DNA from: Ascaphus truei
Taxonomy: Eukaryota; Chordata; Amphibia; Anura; Ascaphidae
Length of the DNA: 64,000 nt
Direction: 5' to 3'
Assembly: GCA_036426205.1 (NCBI GenBank)
Contig: CM071568.1
Span: forward strand, 116,356,856 to 116,420,855
Shown here: positions 34,901 through 46,569 of the stretch, piece by piece
How the letters are laid out: every line of letters begins with the position of its first letter
Position numbering within the stretch: position 1 is the stretch's first letter
Program-made: the position numbers and the translations under genes
The notes under the pieces: model-generated
What the model was told of the DNA's origin: nothing
The model's database searches: none
Seen by the model: the letters and a program-made list of their open reading frames with translations, nothing else

Positions 34901-35136
34901 ATACCTCTGATCTTGGGTGGTACAAGAGGTGTAACTTCAAGAGTGTTAGCTATCCTAATTTCTCCATCCGGAAAACTTGTGGAGTTTAAGCTTCCTCCCA
35001 AATAAGTTGGTGTCTTTGACCCATTCAAATAGGTCCATGATTGCTGTGGGAGAATAGACAGGCCCTTACTAAGTAATTTCAACTGATGTTCGTTCAAGGT
35101 CATATCTGACAGGTTCACTACTTTACTTGTCATCAT
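31930..35136 (-). pseudogene. PLE4 RT/GIY-YIG relict
   Basis: Ordered PLE pieces on the - strand: N-terminal VVNLSDMTLNEHQLKLLSKG (35124 leftwards), a GRPIVSGIGSLTE-like stretch near 34380, FRDTKESL near 34280, motif B GTVLGANVA near 33210, motif C YIDD (33059-33070), FLDLRI near 32930, and the GIY-YIG remnant CKCGKVYV near 32200 with an LTNLYLDT-like stretch after it. Many frameshifts and stops; no piece exceeds 80 codons. It belongs to a PLE subfamily different from PLE1 and PLE2 (GKVYV and LTNLYLDT text). Dead. Confidence 0.8.
33285..34165 (+). repeat. GC-rich dispersed repeat, copy B, nested in PLE4
   Basis: C-rich segment whose last ~120 bp (GGCAAGTATTTTTCTACC, CCTGGCAACGCTTCATACCA, CTGCGGGTGCGTG) aligns in order with the end of copy A near 3710-3788. 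PLE4 coding text resumes on both sides, so this insertion is younger than PLE4. A long + strand frame over it is a composition effect. Confidence 0.5.
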
Positions 35137-35564
35137 CTAATACCTTGGTGTTGTTTCCCCCTCTTCTGTAAATTTGTTGTCCCGGCCCGACTCCTTAGTA
35201 CCCAGACCTTTCCTCTCTGGTTCCTCCTTCCTCTTATGCCTGATGCCGTTCGTTTTGCTCTAAAAAGGAACCTGTGAGAGAGGTGTGAGAGGGGTGGCTA
35301 TCTGATTGACCTGCCTTCAGTTAATAGTGGAGTTGCTCTGTCATCCTCACGGTCCGGATTTCTCCCATTCAGTGAATGAGGCCTGGTCCGGTACACTGGT
35401 TTTGGGTTTCCTTTTTCATGAGTTTATAGCGGAAGATCTTATTCTCTTGAAAAATCTTTTTTGTCTCTTGCGTACTTATTCCGCTGCTTCTTTTAGTTCC
35501 TTGGCAAATTTGTCTATGTTAGTTCTAATGCCTTCCAATTCTGTGGATTTAGGATGATCTCCAT

Positions 35565-36203
35565 GATCTCCATCACTATTTTAGAATTGTGTACACTACA
35601 CCACGTGGTCTAGACAGTCTCTGATATATGGGAGAATGAGTTTATTCTGTGTCATTATGCACACTGTGCAAATAGCCTTTTCATAGCGCATAAGGTATTA
35701 GAGGTCATATCCCCCATTACCATCTCGGTCCCGACATTTAGTCCTTATGTTGCTCCGCCCTCTCCCTCTCTCCCCCTTTCACCTCCCTTACTCCATCCTG
35801 TAACTCCCGAGACTCCTTGTATGCTGGACGTTTCAGATCTCAGCAATCATAGTTTATCCACTACGATTATACATTTATTATGTTCATTTACTCTGCCACT
35901 AGTGATTTGCACCACCAACTTACTACCCTAGAGCCACCTGTAAGAATTGCTTTTCTTCAGTTCAATCCTTATAGGAATGTTGTTTAGTGTGGTAACCGAT
36001 ATCACGGTACACACAGCTTCATAGACCCTGAAACCATACGTTCGAGTATTGAAGGTCATATACCTTCAGGTCGTCTGTTTTTAATACCCATTATTTTATC
36101 TCATTGGTACATAATAAAGTTATGTTTTAAATCATTCACTCATCATACAGAGCGTGAACCTGAGTGCTGCAATTGGGTTCTATCTCTATCCTACTCCCTG
36201 GCT
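35565..36203 (+). repeat. PLE4 right inverted arm
   Basis: Diverged inverted copy of 30160-30857. It lies beyond the 5' end of the PLE4 coding relict. A degenerate hammerhead-like text (CACTCATCATACAG..GAACCTGAGTG) lies at 36137-36166. Confidence 0.7.
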
Positions 36204-38114
36204 CTAATTCTATTCACATTTTTTGTCCAAGCCTGGTGTGCAGCATTTGTTCACACCTTTGGGTGGGGTGTTCAGAGTCGGAGTTATATTTAACACTGAT
36301 TTTAGGAATGTTACATTTTCTTTGACAAAGCACAAACTGAGGCACGAAATCGTTAGAGGTTTCTCCTGCATCGTTGTTATACAAGATGTGTTAATAAATA
36401 TATTTTTAATTGCATTGACCTTCACTCCAGCTTTTTTACCAAAGCAGTGCCCCGCTACTTTTCTCTTTCATCCATTCCCTACTAATGCATAGCGTAGGGA
36501 GAGCCCTGAGTAGGTTTCAATTTTTGAGGCTAATGCTTTCTGTACTTGTCTGGAAAAGGGGTTACTAGCGGGAGATTATGCTACACACTCCTTCTATAAT
36601 TGGTGGTAAACTGAAGAGGCCAGATTGAGGGTATACATGTATAGTGAAATAATTGGGAAACAGGAGTCAATTAATTTGATTCTTTGTTAACAACAATTGC
36701 TTTGGGGGAGTCAATTGGTTAGTACAAGTCAGGGGTGAATCTTTATTTTTATTTTTTAGGTGCAGCTATTTATTTGGCTTGTATAATTGCATTCCCCTTT
36801 GTTTACTGGCCTGCAAAAAAACAGGGTGAGTTATGAAAAAAAATTGGGTATTCATATGGACCATGTAGAGGTTAGATGGCTGGGACTAAAGTTTAATGTG
36901 GTTCAAATGCTTCCAAAAGTCATTCAAGGCAAAAGGTGGGAAATTATTCAGATATGTGATAATCCACACAAGTGGTAATAATCTTAGTCACTTGTCAATA
37001 CTATATATATAAAAAGGGACTTAATCAGATGGTTTTATTTCTGAAGTTTTGCCTGAAACTGTTCTGAGACACGTTTGGAGGCATGTCGGGGTCTGGTTGT
37101 CATTGAAAAGTTAGAGTAAAAGTCCATACATTTATTTTGAGTTTTGTTTAGAGCATATAGAGCAAATGATTGCCATGGACATTTGGATTTTGTGTTTTCA
37201 GGAAGGGATTGAAAAGGCCTTGTCTGTGTTGTGGGAATTGGGTCTAATTTAAGGCTTTAAATAGGCATGCTAATGGAGGTGGTCTTTGCTAATGGGGTCA
37301 CTCCCTAGGTGGGAGTTTGTTTTGTTTGTCAAAAAGGCAATCCTCCACGGGCAAGGTCCCAGGAGGGTATGGTTAATTGTGTAATGCTATAATAGGATGT
37401 GCCCACTGAGCTGATGGAGAGTAAAGCTGGTGACTGACATGGATTTGTGACATTGCTATTTCAATGTCAAGATGTAGTGGGATATTTGTTGTTATTTCAA
37501 TGTTTTGACAAAATTGTTATTGTGCTGTGTTTTTTTTCACTTAAAACGCCTGGTGGTCTGTAATGTTAATTATTGTTTGGATTTATAGAGGGTATAGGGA
37601 AAAAAACAGAACAGGCATTGCACCAATCAAGCAAGTATATCGCATTGATCTGCTTGGCTGTATGCATTTGCTAGCATTATGAAAAAGCTATGCAATTTTA
37701 CTTACATTTACAGTCTTTGCTTTTGTAATTCTTGAGATTCAATTTCATGTTGTAAACACATTTTTATAATCTGCCCCTTTAGCTTAATACTTAGTGTATA
37801 AAGGGTGCTGGTAGGGCCTCTACATATACCAGAGCATCTGCTTCAATGAAACTTGTTATATAACTTTGAGATTTTTTTCAGTAAAAAAGAAATTGTCGCT
37901 TTTCCCCAAAATAAATTCCTGTGCAGTCCGAAAACAATTTTTAGATTACTTTTGACAAAATACAAAACATGTGTACTCAAAAACTAACAAACATTACAAA
38001 TTACAAACAAACTCAGGTTAAACAAATAAAACAGTCAAAAGCTTTCTTATAAGGGAAAAAAAACTGTAGCTTTTTTCTGTTTTCTAAATTACTTTAGCGG
38101 CTCAGTAAAAGGCA
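36204..38114. other. AT-rich intergenic, no gene recognised
   Basis: Only short ORFs without domains. It contains the diverged partner (near 37246) of a phrase at 24112. Confidence 0.4.
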
Positions 38115-38226
38115 GATTCATCAATCTCCTATGTGGGGTATCGCACCCTGATCTAACATTAACTGTTACTCAAACCAATTAACATCGGATCAGGTTACGA
38201 TACCCCACATTGGAGAATGAGGAATT
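38115..38226. repeat. short foldback element
   Basis: GGGGTATCGCACCCTGATC (about 38135-38153) pairs with GATCAGGTTACGATACCCC (38188-38206). Pairing continues outward through CTCCTATGT/ACATTGGAG and the ATTC flanks. MITE-like, no ORF. Confidence 0.7.
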
Positions 38227-39770
38227 CAGGCATAAAAGTGAAGAAATATCTGATATACATCAGTGTATCTGATATCATTAATTTATCAAAGTAATGAATT
38301 TTATGAAAATACCAAATAACACATGATTAAAAATGGGCTACTTTATACACTATACTTGCAAAAAGTAGTAACCAGAAATTCTCTTAATCCAAATCCATGA
38401 TAAAAAACTGTTTTTTTTTGTTTCTGTTTTTAATGCATGCTTTCAACTAAGAGACAAAACACGAAAACATTATTGAGTCCTATTGGCCATCCCCACCATT
38501 ATTAGACGTGATGATCCTGCACTGTAGTTCATAATGATCTCTAAGCCCCTCCAGACAAGGTAAAAATACACTACTGTGGGGAATCTATCTTTAGATTATT
38601 AGAACTACCAGTAGAACTTTCCATTAGGTGGGGTTCTCTTATCCGTATCCCCCCATCAAAATACATTTTGTCTCCACCATCTTATTTTTGCATTTTTGTC
38701 TTCTAATTACAGGTGCACTTTACATTTAATTTTCCAACTGTTCCTTTCGCAATGGTCCCCCAGGAATGGATAACTAGTCAGATGTGGGTTGGCTGGCATT
38801 GCCAGCCAATCAGTTTTTTTTAGTCTGAAAAATAGACTTGTAGCACCCAATAACAATTGCTGCCACAGGGCTCTAGGCAAATTTAATTAGTGTACAATAC
38901 CCCAACATTAAATGTATTGTGTATTTATTGGACGGTGCAAGGGATCATGTATATAAATAGCACAAAATAGAAAAACGTACCCCATTGTTGTACTCTTCAT
39001 CATTATGTAATTATTTATACACAAAAAATACATGGTTAAAAAACAGTTTAAAAAGTGGGTGAATGGAGTAAGCGTTGGTATAAGCACATAGTATATAAAG
39101 CATATTTTGCACATACAAATACTTATTGTACAGCCAAATACATAGAAACACCTAATATAAACATGAGTAAAGATTTGTAAACCTTAAAGCTGCAGTTCAA
39201 GCTGCCGTTTAAAAAAAAATTCTATTCAATATGTGCATCAAAACAATCTGCACACTGACAAGTGATTAGCTAAGTTGCCGATTGATCCGTTCTCCTGAGA
39301 TCGATTATCGAATTTTCGGATTGGGGGTTCATTAGTGCTGCAGAAGAGTACCCAAGATACAAAGTTCTGTGAGGAAGATCATGTGACCAGGCAGTCACTA
39401 GATAGCATTTGTGCACTGCTTGAGATAGGGCAGGGTTCAAGAGCCAGATATAGTTTCAGAAGAGGAAGGGGATGTGACTGTAAAAGGTTGCTACAAAAAC
39501 AAAAATGCTTGTTGCATTAGAATTCATTAAAAATTACTTTAAACACAGGAAAAATATGCCCCCGGGGGTCTCCCCCTATTCGCTTTCCTCCAGACACTTC
39601 TTAACAACGATCTCCCAAAACTCCAAGTTTGAAAACCCCTCTAACTTTGAAAAGATACAGTAGAGGCAACTCTTATTCGAACAAAAACCAGTGGCAATTC
39701 CCCAAAAAACCCAGGAAACACCCAGGTACATTCTGAATACATACCTTAAACTTTCCTTAAACTAGCCCCA
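38227..39770. other. AT-rich intergenic, no gene recognised
   Basis: No supported gene. Near 39541-39640 a short stretch (CCCCCGGGGGTCTCC) looks like part of a dispersed repeat. Confidence 0.4.
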
Positions 39771-39901
39771 GCATTTCTGCATTGATTAATGGCCTATCAG
39801 ATTAACAGCGGGGGTCCCTGGCAGTCCCATTCAAACTGAATTGGACTGCCAGGGATCCCTGAAGTGTTAATCCTATGGGTCGTTAGTCAATGCAGAAATG
39901 C
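39771..39901. repeat. 131-bp hairpin flanked by a diverged direct repeat
   Basis: GCATTTCTGCATTGATTAAT at the left pairs with its near-complement at the right end. Inner arms CCCTGGCAGTCC/GGACTGCCAGGG pair around CATTCAAACTGAAT. The flanks share CCTTAAACT..CC..AAACTAGCCC on both sides (about 39743-39770 and 39901-39928). A 3x ACATACCCAGC run follows at about 39929-39957. Confidence 0.8.
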
Positions 39902-40865
39902 CTTAAACGTGCCTCAAACTAGCCCAGAACATACCCAGCACATACCCAGCACATACCCAGATACGCTTGGATCCTAACAGGATGGGCGGAAGCTCTACTA
40001 TTGTCAATTTGTTAAAAAAATTCCCAATGACTTCTGTACCAGCTTGTTGTGATATGATATGCTGTACCATACCTCTGAAAAAACCATACAAATTTGAAAT
40101 TAAAAAAAAAAAAATACTTTAAAAATGGTTGGAGGTTTTTTCCAAAAGAAATGCTACAAGTATTTTCTTATAGTACAGACCTGATTTATTTTAAAAAAAA
40201 TACACATGTAGGATATTGCTTGAACTGCAGCTTTTAGGGAACCAATTGGACCCTTAAATAGTGCCATTTTTAAACCATGTATTTTTTTGTGTATAAATAA
40301 TTAAATAATGATGTACAATTAGAGTGCAATAATGGGGTACAGATGTAAACAGATTTGTTGTCCCCAGTACGGCGGACTTAAATGTCAAAATCCGCGACTT
40401 GTCCGCGGCCTCAAAAACAGTACATTTTGTGGCCAGAGAGGATTAAGGCTGGACCTCCACAGCGTTAATGTTACCGGGCCAGTCAGCATGTAAGAGCTGC
40501 TCAGAGGCGTCCCAGAAAGAAGCAGTCTCTCTCTGTGTCCCCTGAGAAGCTTTTAAAGGAGCAAGTCATGGGCTTTTTATAATTATTTTTTTCATAGGTT
40601 TGAAGCAGGTGGTCTCTGGAGCTGAACTCCATTAGTTGTTTCTGATTTTTGGGCTATTGAAAAATAGTCTAGTACTACTCTTGCCTTAGATGGGGTTCTC
40701 TGCTCAGTAATGAGAGGTAGTGCACGCACTTTAGAGGGGGGGGGGGGGGTACTTAGCTGCCAGTGCGCTGGGTCCAGGGAAATCTAAGGGACCAGAAGAT
40801 AGTCAAAAAGGTGAAAGGAAGCAGGCACATGGACTTAACCATGAGAACTTAATGTGCCATATAAA
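39902..40865. other. no gene; short dispersed-repeat pieces
   Basis: Near 40606-40660 the phrase GAAGCAGGTGGTCTCTGGAGC recalls the 8.56-kb hairpins. A poly-G run lies at about 40737-40749. Confidence 0.4.
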
Positions 40866-40908
40866 CCGACGTTTCGGCAGTACACTACTGTCTTTTACAA
40901 ATGGAGGG
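40866..40908 (-). ncRNA. hammerhead-ribozyme-like motif of PLE7 (decayed)
   Basis: Core TTGTAAAAG, stem II CAGT/ACTG with loop AGTGT, then CGAAACGTC (residue 17 is C). Stem I pairing is poor. The first T of the TATA box is 41 bp before the core. Confidence 0.45.
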
Positions 40909-41466
40909 CTATAGGACAATATAAATACTCACATATTTATACCCTGGTATACTCACCCCACCACGCTCCGATCATCCACCCTCTGCGACGCCAATGCCCC
41001 CGCGATGACGTCAGATGTCAGAAGGGACGGTCCCCAGGCAGGCATGGACGCTCCGGACATAGCTGACTTTGTTTGTCGGTCGCCATGGGAACCTAGCCAT
41101 CAGAGCAGGGAGGAGTGAGATCCCTCACAAAAATTCTAAAGTGTGCGAACAACACAATCACCTGCAATAAATGCTAATGACATTAACATCAGTACCCTCT
41201 AAAAGTGGTACACAGTGCATATAAATGTATGCATAATAATAACATCATAACCAAGTAAATTAAATAAATCAAATAAAGAGAAACCATATAACTCCAATAT
41301 TATCTTATAATGTATTTATTATTTAAACAGCTATATTGTATACATCACAGGACACTGAATGCCTATTCAAATGAATATGAAATCCACACAACAGAGGTAT
41401 ACGGAGACCAGAAGAGGTCAGAAGAAGTCCACGACCATGCACCAAATAGTCTAATGGGAGACAAAG

Positions 41467-42240
41467 TTATATCCTGTTAAGAAAGCACCTCAGGTTTTGT
41501 TGCTCATTAAGACCACCACCATTGCTGGTGTTCGGTGAGTGCATCCAGTATGCTTCACGCCTTAACAGAAAAGTCTCCCTTTCAGGATTGCCTTGACTGG
41601 GTGCTACAAACTCAATCCCCATAATCCTAAAGAACGCCACATTGTGCCTGTGCTCTACACAATTTTGAACAAAGACAGTAGGGTCTGTACCTCTCCGTAT
41701 CATACTTTTTTGTTCAGTAACCTCGTTTTCAGCATTCTGTTTTTTTTCTACATAAACTAAGCCACAGGGGCACTTGATAATGTACACCACATATGTAGAC
41801 CTATATGTAATTCTGTTCTTAATTTTAATTTCTTTTCCAATACTGGGGTGATATAACCAAACAATGCTATTACAAACCAAGCAATTCATGCATCTGAAAT
41901 TACCCGGTCTACCACCCTACAGAAAATGAAGGATTTTATAGTTACCTGCATTATCATTGTGTATATGCGTGTCAGCCAAATTTTTCCCTCTTTTAAAGGC
42001 AATCGTAGGTGGTATACGGCATAAATCGGATAATACATCATCATTCTGTAATAGATGCCAATGTTTCATGATAGTTGCTCTCACGAAGCCACTTACTTGA
42101 TTGTATGTGATAGTGAATATTAACCTATCTTCATCTTTCTTTACCTTGGTCGCTTTCACTTCCTTAGTAAGGACTTTATCTAATCTAGCAGGGGAATATC
42201 CCCTGGCTAAAAATCAATTACGTAGATCCCCAATTGCTGG
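41467..42240 (-). pseudogene. PLE7 RT thumb and GIY-YIG fragment
   Basis: On the - strand: LARGYSPARLDKVL, then IMKHWHLLQNDDVLSD, a Cys-rich stretch (MNCLVCN) and GIY-YIG text VVYIIKCPCGLVYVE, where the usual YVG glycine is Glu. The end reads RREAYWMHSPNT..GGGLNEQ, keeping Glu and Asn. A stop lies between about 41890 and 41917 and the Arg/His region is scrambled. It is nearer to PLE1 (same GLN..FL ending) than to PLE2. Dead fragment. Confidence 0.85.
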
Positions 42241-44887
42241 ATCTACAACTGCAGTGGAGAAAGCCACAATGCCACTGTTTGACTGGGAGGACTGCGAAAG
42301 ATGGTGACCCACACAAGGGACTTATGCTGTGACCCAGAGTCTACTCCACCACTTGTGAAAAAAAATCATAGGATTTTAAAATGGCCACCCAGCTGAAGTC
42401 AAATACAGACTCTGTAAGAACAGCGAAGAAAATGTGTTCCTGGTGTAAAGAGCCCAGTAACACGAAGCAGTGTCCATTAAGGGCTTATTCCAATGATGAT
42501 GATGATGATGATGATGCCTATGTGGCCCCAGAAAAAGGGCTGCAGCCAGAGGAATATTTTTTCAATGTGCCAAGAAACTGCAGCAGCAAGCAATGCACTG
42601 TGGTCACAAGGAAGATACAAAAGTTTTACTTGGCAAGGGCACATCCAGTATCACTTATGAGAAAGAATGTGTGCACAGTACTGCTGATGTTTCAGAGCCT
42701 ACCAAAGAAAAGAAGAAAAATAAAAAGTCTTCAGAGATGCCTGTGAGAGATACATACTCTGCAAGCAAAGTCTGCACACCTGTAGGACTACCAGCTGGGG
42801 TTTTGGCGAATAAAGTGAAAACAGCTGCAATAGCGCCTCCAGAGGTCAGGAAGAAAAATTCACCTGATAGCCCCAAAATGGAGGACAAGATGTGGTTTTC
42901 CTGTAATGAACCGTACCCACGAAAGAGTGGCCCTTTCGGTCCTATGAGGATACGGACAAGGATGACGATATCTCTTATGGGGACCCCGAACCGAGACACA
43001 CCCACAAAAACCCCCAAGAATGGTGGATGTGCCTAAACTCGGTACGCACAGAACAAACAGGTCTCTATGACCCCGAATAATCCTGCCAGTTAACGCAACT
43101 GCAATAATAGCCTGGCTGATACAGTGAAGCTGCTGAAGTTTCAAATAATGACGGAGACCCCATTATCCCTGATGGGACCGAGTTGTCCAAAACAAATAGG
43201 TGGAAAAAGAAAAACAAAAGCGGGTCTTCACTTACCGTGGATTGAACAGACACATCTGCAGACCGCGTGAAGAAAAGGGGGGTCCGAGATGCCCTGCAGC
43301 CTAGAGAAAATGGAGGATTCATCACGCGGATGACAGAAAATCCAGAGGGCCCAAGGCAGAAGTCGTGTAACACAAAGAAGTGTCTGTTCAGTGCCAACAG
43401 TGAGGAACCCTCAACCAACCATACCAGGGAAGCGGAGCCGGATCCAGTGAGTGACAATCCCTTGACCAGCCCTGAAGATGTACTGCAAGCTGCCAGGCAT
43501 AGCTGTGATCTGCTCCATGAAGAATTGAATATGGAGAGAGAAAATAATGCTGAGCTACAGAAGACTGTGCTTGCAATTTACTCTGTGGCCAAGACCGAAT
43601 TGGATGATCTACGGACAGATCGAGATACTGTGAACACTACTATTACTGCCATGGATAAAAGCAGAGCAAGTCAGATTGAATGATTGCTAATCTGTTTTGC
43701 TATAGAGAGGTGGAAGTCTCTCAGAATATGGTTCACACTCTCCGAATAGAACTGAATGCCTCACACCAGGAAGTCAACAGTGTTCGGACAGAGGTGGACA
43801 TGTCGCAGAATGTGATTCATACACTCCACGTAGCACTAGATGCCTCATACCAAGAGATCAGCAGTTGCCGCACAGAACTGGAACTAAAAAGGAACTTTAC
43901 AGTCTCATTGAGGAGCTGGACAGCTCTCAAAAGCTGTCTACAGTCTTAGTATGGATCTTAAAGTCTCTCAGAAGGAGCTTCACACCCTCAAACTAGAGAT
44001 AGAAGTCTCACTCCAGGAGACCGGGAGTCTCAACTCAGAAGTGCATAAATGGAAGGAGGACAACAAGGAGGCCCTGAATATCCCAGAGCCTGTAAAAAGA
44101 GAAAAAACAAGGCTGGAAGCAGAAAATTCTGATTTGACTGACCACGTCAATGAAAAGAATGAAAAGCTTCATGTGCTAGAAAAAATGATGAAACTATTTG
44201 AATATGAAAAGTTACAAGCATTGGAGCAAGCACACAAGCAGAACACCTACTGCAGAACCAACTGCAAGGTCTGCGTGTGCACCTACAGATTGCCAAAGAG
44301 AAGCAGTGATCTCTGCAGGAAGAAAATATGCAGACTTCTAAAGAAGTACAAGTGATTCAGGAACATCTAAGACCCAAGTATGTCCTTTCAGAGCAGCATG
44401 AGTAACTGAAGGCTACCCTGAGCATCACCAGAGCATCGCTAGAGGCCAAGCTTAGGGGCCAGGTGATTCAGTACAAGAGGGAGCACAAGAAAGTCCAGAA
44501 ACTGAGGCAAGCAGCTGCGGCCCGAGCGAAGAAATCCGCAGAGCTCCAAAATATAATGAAGAATGCGTTGATGCACACTAAGAGCAAGCTCCAGAAACAG
44601 GATTCTCTCACTGATGAGCTAAACTTGTTGAAAAGGGAGAAAAGCAGCAGAGTAAGTCAGAAATACTGCAAAGCTCTTGTCCAAGCAAGGTTGGAAAGAG
44701 AAAAATATCAGTGCAAACGCTCTGCAGCGCTCACCATACAGGCTGCCTACAGAGGAATGAAAAATCATCAACTAAATAGCCAGAATAAAGCAGCCTGCCT
44801 TCTCCAATCCATATGGAGAATGCAACGTCAAAGAAAGAATTATGAACATTTGAAGCAGTGTGTAATCTTACTCCAGTCAAATGTTAG

Positions 44888-45836
44888 TAAGTGACAAAAA
44901 AGTAAAACATACACGCGCAACAGAAAGTGAAAATTATTAAATTGCAATAAATAACAATCAATAATGTGATCAATGTGAAATACAATAAAGTGGATACTTA
45001 AGTGACTTGTGTACAGAATATAGTGATATTAACTGTGTACAGTATATCACAAAAAAATGCTGAATAGAAATACAACAAGAAATTATTAAACCTGTGTATT
45101 TTGAAATTGAGAAGCTGCTGCTGCTTTCATAGAATGGCTCCGCAAACTATATCACTAGTGAAAAAAGAAAAAAAGAAGACAGCGCAAAACCTCATAGTTT
45201 AGTATTAAAAATATATATTGAAGTACAGGATCAGCAGGTAAGTATTACACGTATCTCCATTAGGACATTAAAGAGCATGACATGTTAGGGACATGTTACC
45301 ACAACAGTATCTCACACACTGCACCGAATCTCACGAATGGAGCCAGATGAAGCATCCTGGAATCCTTATCGGACACCAACTCCTGCTGGTAACCTCGGTC
45401 CCGGTTTGCTAGTCTTTTCCCCGTCTGAGTGAACCGTTGGGTAGTCCCTCCACGCTAGTGACAGAATGCCGGTTGCACACTGTTTACACGTGATGATCTT
45501 TTTGGAGACCACTGATGATGTTAGATGAGCTCTGTCACATGAATTGCAACTCGTGTGTAAAGCGTCCATAGATAGTTACCACAGGCTGTATGATGAGTCC
45601 ACAAAAAAATAGAGAATGTGCACTGGACCACGATTCCTACGCGTTTCGTAAATCAATACTTCGTCAGGGTTGATGAATGAGTAATGGTGGGCAATAAATA
45701 TGCCCCTCAAACTCCTACAATTGGGCAGCAAAGGTAATACTTACCCGCTGATCCTGTACTTCAAATATATATATATATTTAATACTCACTATGAGGTTTG
45801 CGCTGTCTTCTTTTTTTATTTTTTCAAAAATATTAG
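44888..45836 (-). mobile_element. PLE tail insertion in the coiled-coil/IQ relict
   Basis: The host frame QSNV stops at TGTTAG (44882-44887) and resumes as RKSVC after TATTAG (45831-45836). This is consistent with an imperfect short target duplication. Inside are inverted arms (45163-45247 with 45737-45825) and a - strand hammerhead-like motif. The insertion has no ORF. Confidence 0.7.
45636..45669 (-). ncRNA. hammerhead-ribozyme-like motif, consensus core
   Basis: Core CTGACGA matches CUGANGA exactly; extra A; stem II GTA/TAC with loop TTGATT; then GAAACGCGTA (residue 17 is A). Stem I is only CC/GG. A TATTTA box (complement of 45695-45700) lies 33 bp before the core. Confidence 0.65.
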
Positions 45837-46569
45837 AAAGTCTGTCTGTATCAAAGATACTGCAAAAAAATGCAGGAAGCTGCTTGTGTGATTCAATCCA
45901 GATATAGGTTCTACATCACAACCATGAAAGCTGTGCTTTGCTATAAGTGCACCTGCAATGCCATCTCAGTACTATGATCGGCTTTCCACACATGTCAGGA
46001 AAGAAGAACCGAATTACGACTGAGAAGCACCATACCAATACAGTCATGCTACTGTGGTCCCATGGCCCAAGCCATATTCCTCACAATGAAAATAGCCGCT
46101 AGAGAGATACAGTCTTTGGCTAGATTGAGGCAGAACTGTTTCAGTGTTCACACCTCCACAGGTACAACATTAGGTAACTACCAAACTGAGATGTCACGGG
46201 AGTCAATCGGTATGGATAAAAACTCAGCCCAGCTTGAACCACATGTGAATATGGCTACAGAACCTGATGTAGGTGGTCACCCTAAACTCAAAGAAGAAAG
46301 GATCGCCTGAAACAGGGGAAAATACGTGACCAAGCAGTCAGAAGAAAGACTGCGCTTGGGAAAAGTCCTCCTTGAGCGACTGAAGAGTGCTGAGCTCACG
46401 CACCTTCTTGAGGAGACATTACTGACCTGGAAAAAGGGCTCCAATCCTAGCAGGACTAAGGGTTCTCTTCCTCCATCCACTCATTCAAACCACAGAAATA
46501 TCTCGAGTGGGAGTGGAAGGATGGGCTTTAGCTGTGGCAAACCTATGCTTCCCACACACAGCGGAGGTA

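Larger units (their letters stand above)
30160..36203 (-). mobile_element. PLE4: decayed Penelope-like element with inverted ends
   Basis: On the - strand the coding relict runs from about 35136 down to about 31930 and the tail down to 30160. The terminal ~650-700 bp of the tail (30160 to about 30857) recurs as a diverged inverted copy at about 35565-36203. Matching blocks include ATAATCGTAGTGGATAAACT, GACCTCTAATA and TTTGCACAGTGTGCA, in mirrored order. A GC-rich repeat (33285-34165) is inserted between RT motifs A and B. Confidence 0.8.
40866..42240 (-). mobile_element. PLE7: 5'-truncated PLE with tail and hammerhead-like motif
   Basis: On the - strand the thumb/GIY-YIG remnant (about 42235 to 41467) is followed by a 3' UTR with a perfect TGACGTCA (41006-41013), a TATA box (GTATAAATA, complement of about 40934-40942) and a hammerhead-like motif (40908-40866). 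This repeats the 3' order seen in PLE2. Confidence 0.75.
42381..46569 (+). pseudogene. relict of an intronless coiled-coil / IQ-motif protein
   Basis: A series of + strand frames, shifted and with a few stops, reads as one protein: MATQLKSNTDS with CSWC..KQCPLRAYS and an Asp7 run (42381-42746), a Lys-rich linker, a long coiled coil with QKELHTLKLEIEVS-type heptads (43450-44350), a basic helix, then IQ motifs AALTIQAAYRG (44728) and AACLLQSIWRM (44791). After the 45-kb insertion come AACVIQSRYRFY (45877) and AAREIQSLARL (46089), then RLRLGKVLLERLKSAELTHL. IQ motifs bind calmodulin-type light chains. I do not recognise the parent gene. Lack of introns suggests a processed copy or a retroelement-borne ORF; it directly abuts an LTR-like unit at 46570. 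Confidence 0.65.

Noticed and set aside
44881..44894. GTAAGTG after AATGTTA as a splice donor of the IQ gene
   Set aside because: The frame resumes at a similar TTAG after a PLE tail with hammerhead and inverted arms, so insertion explains it better than an intron.
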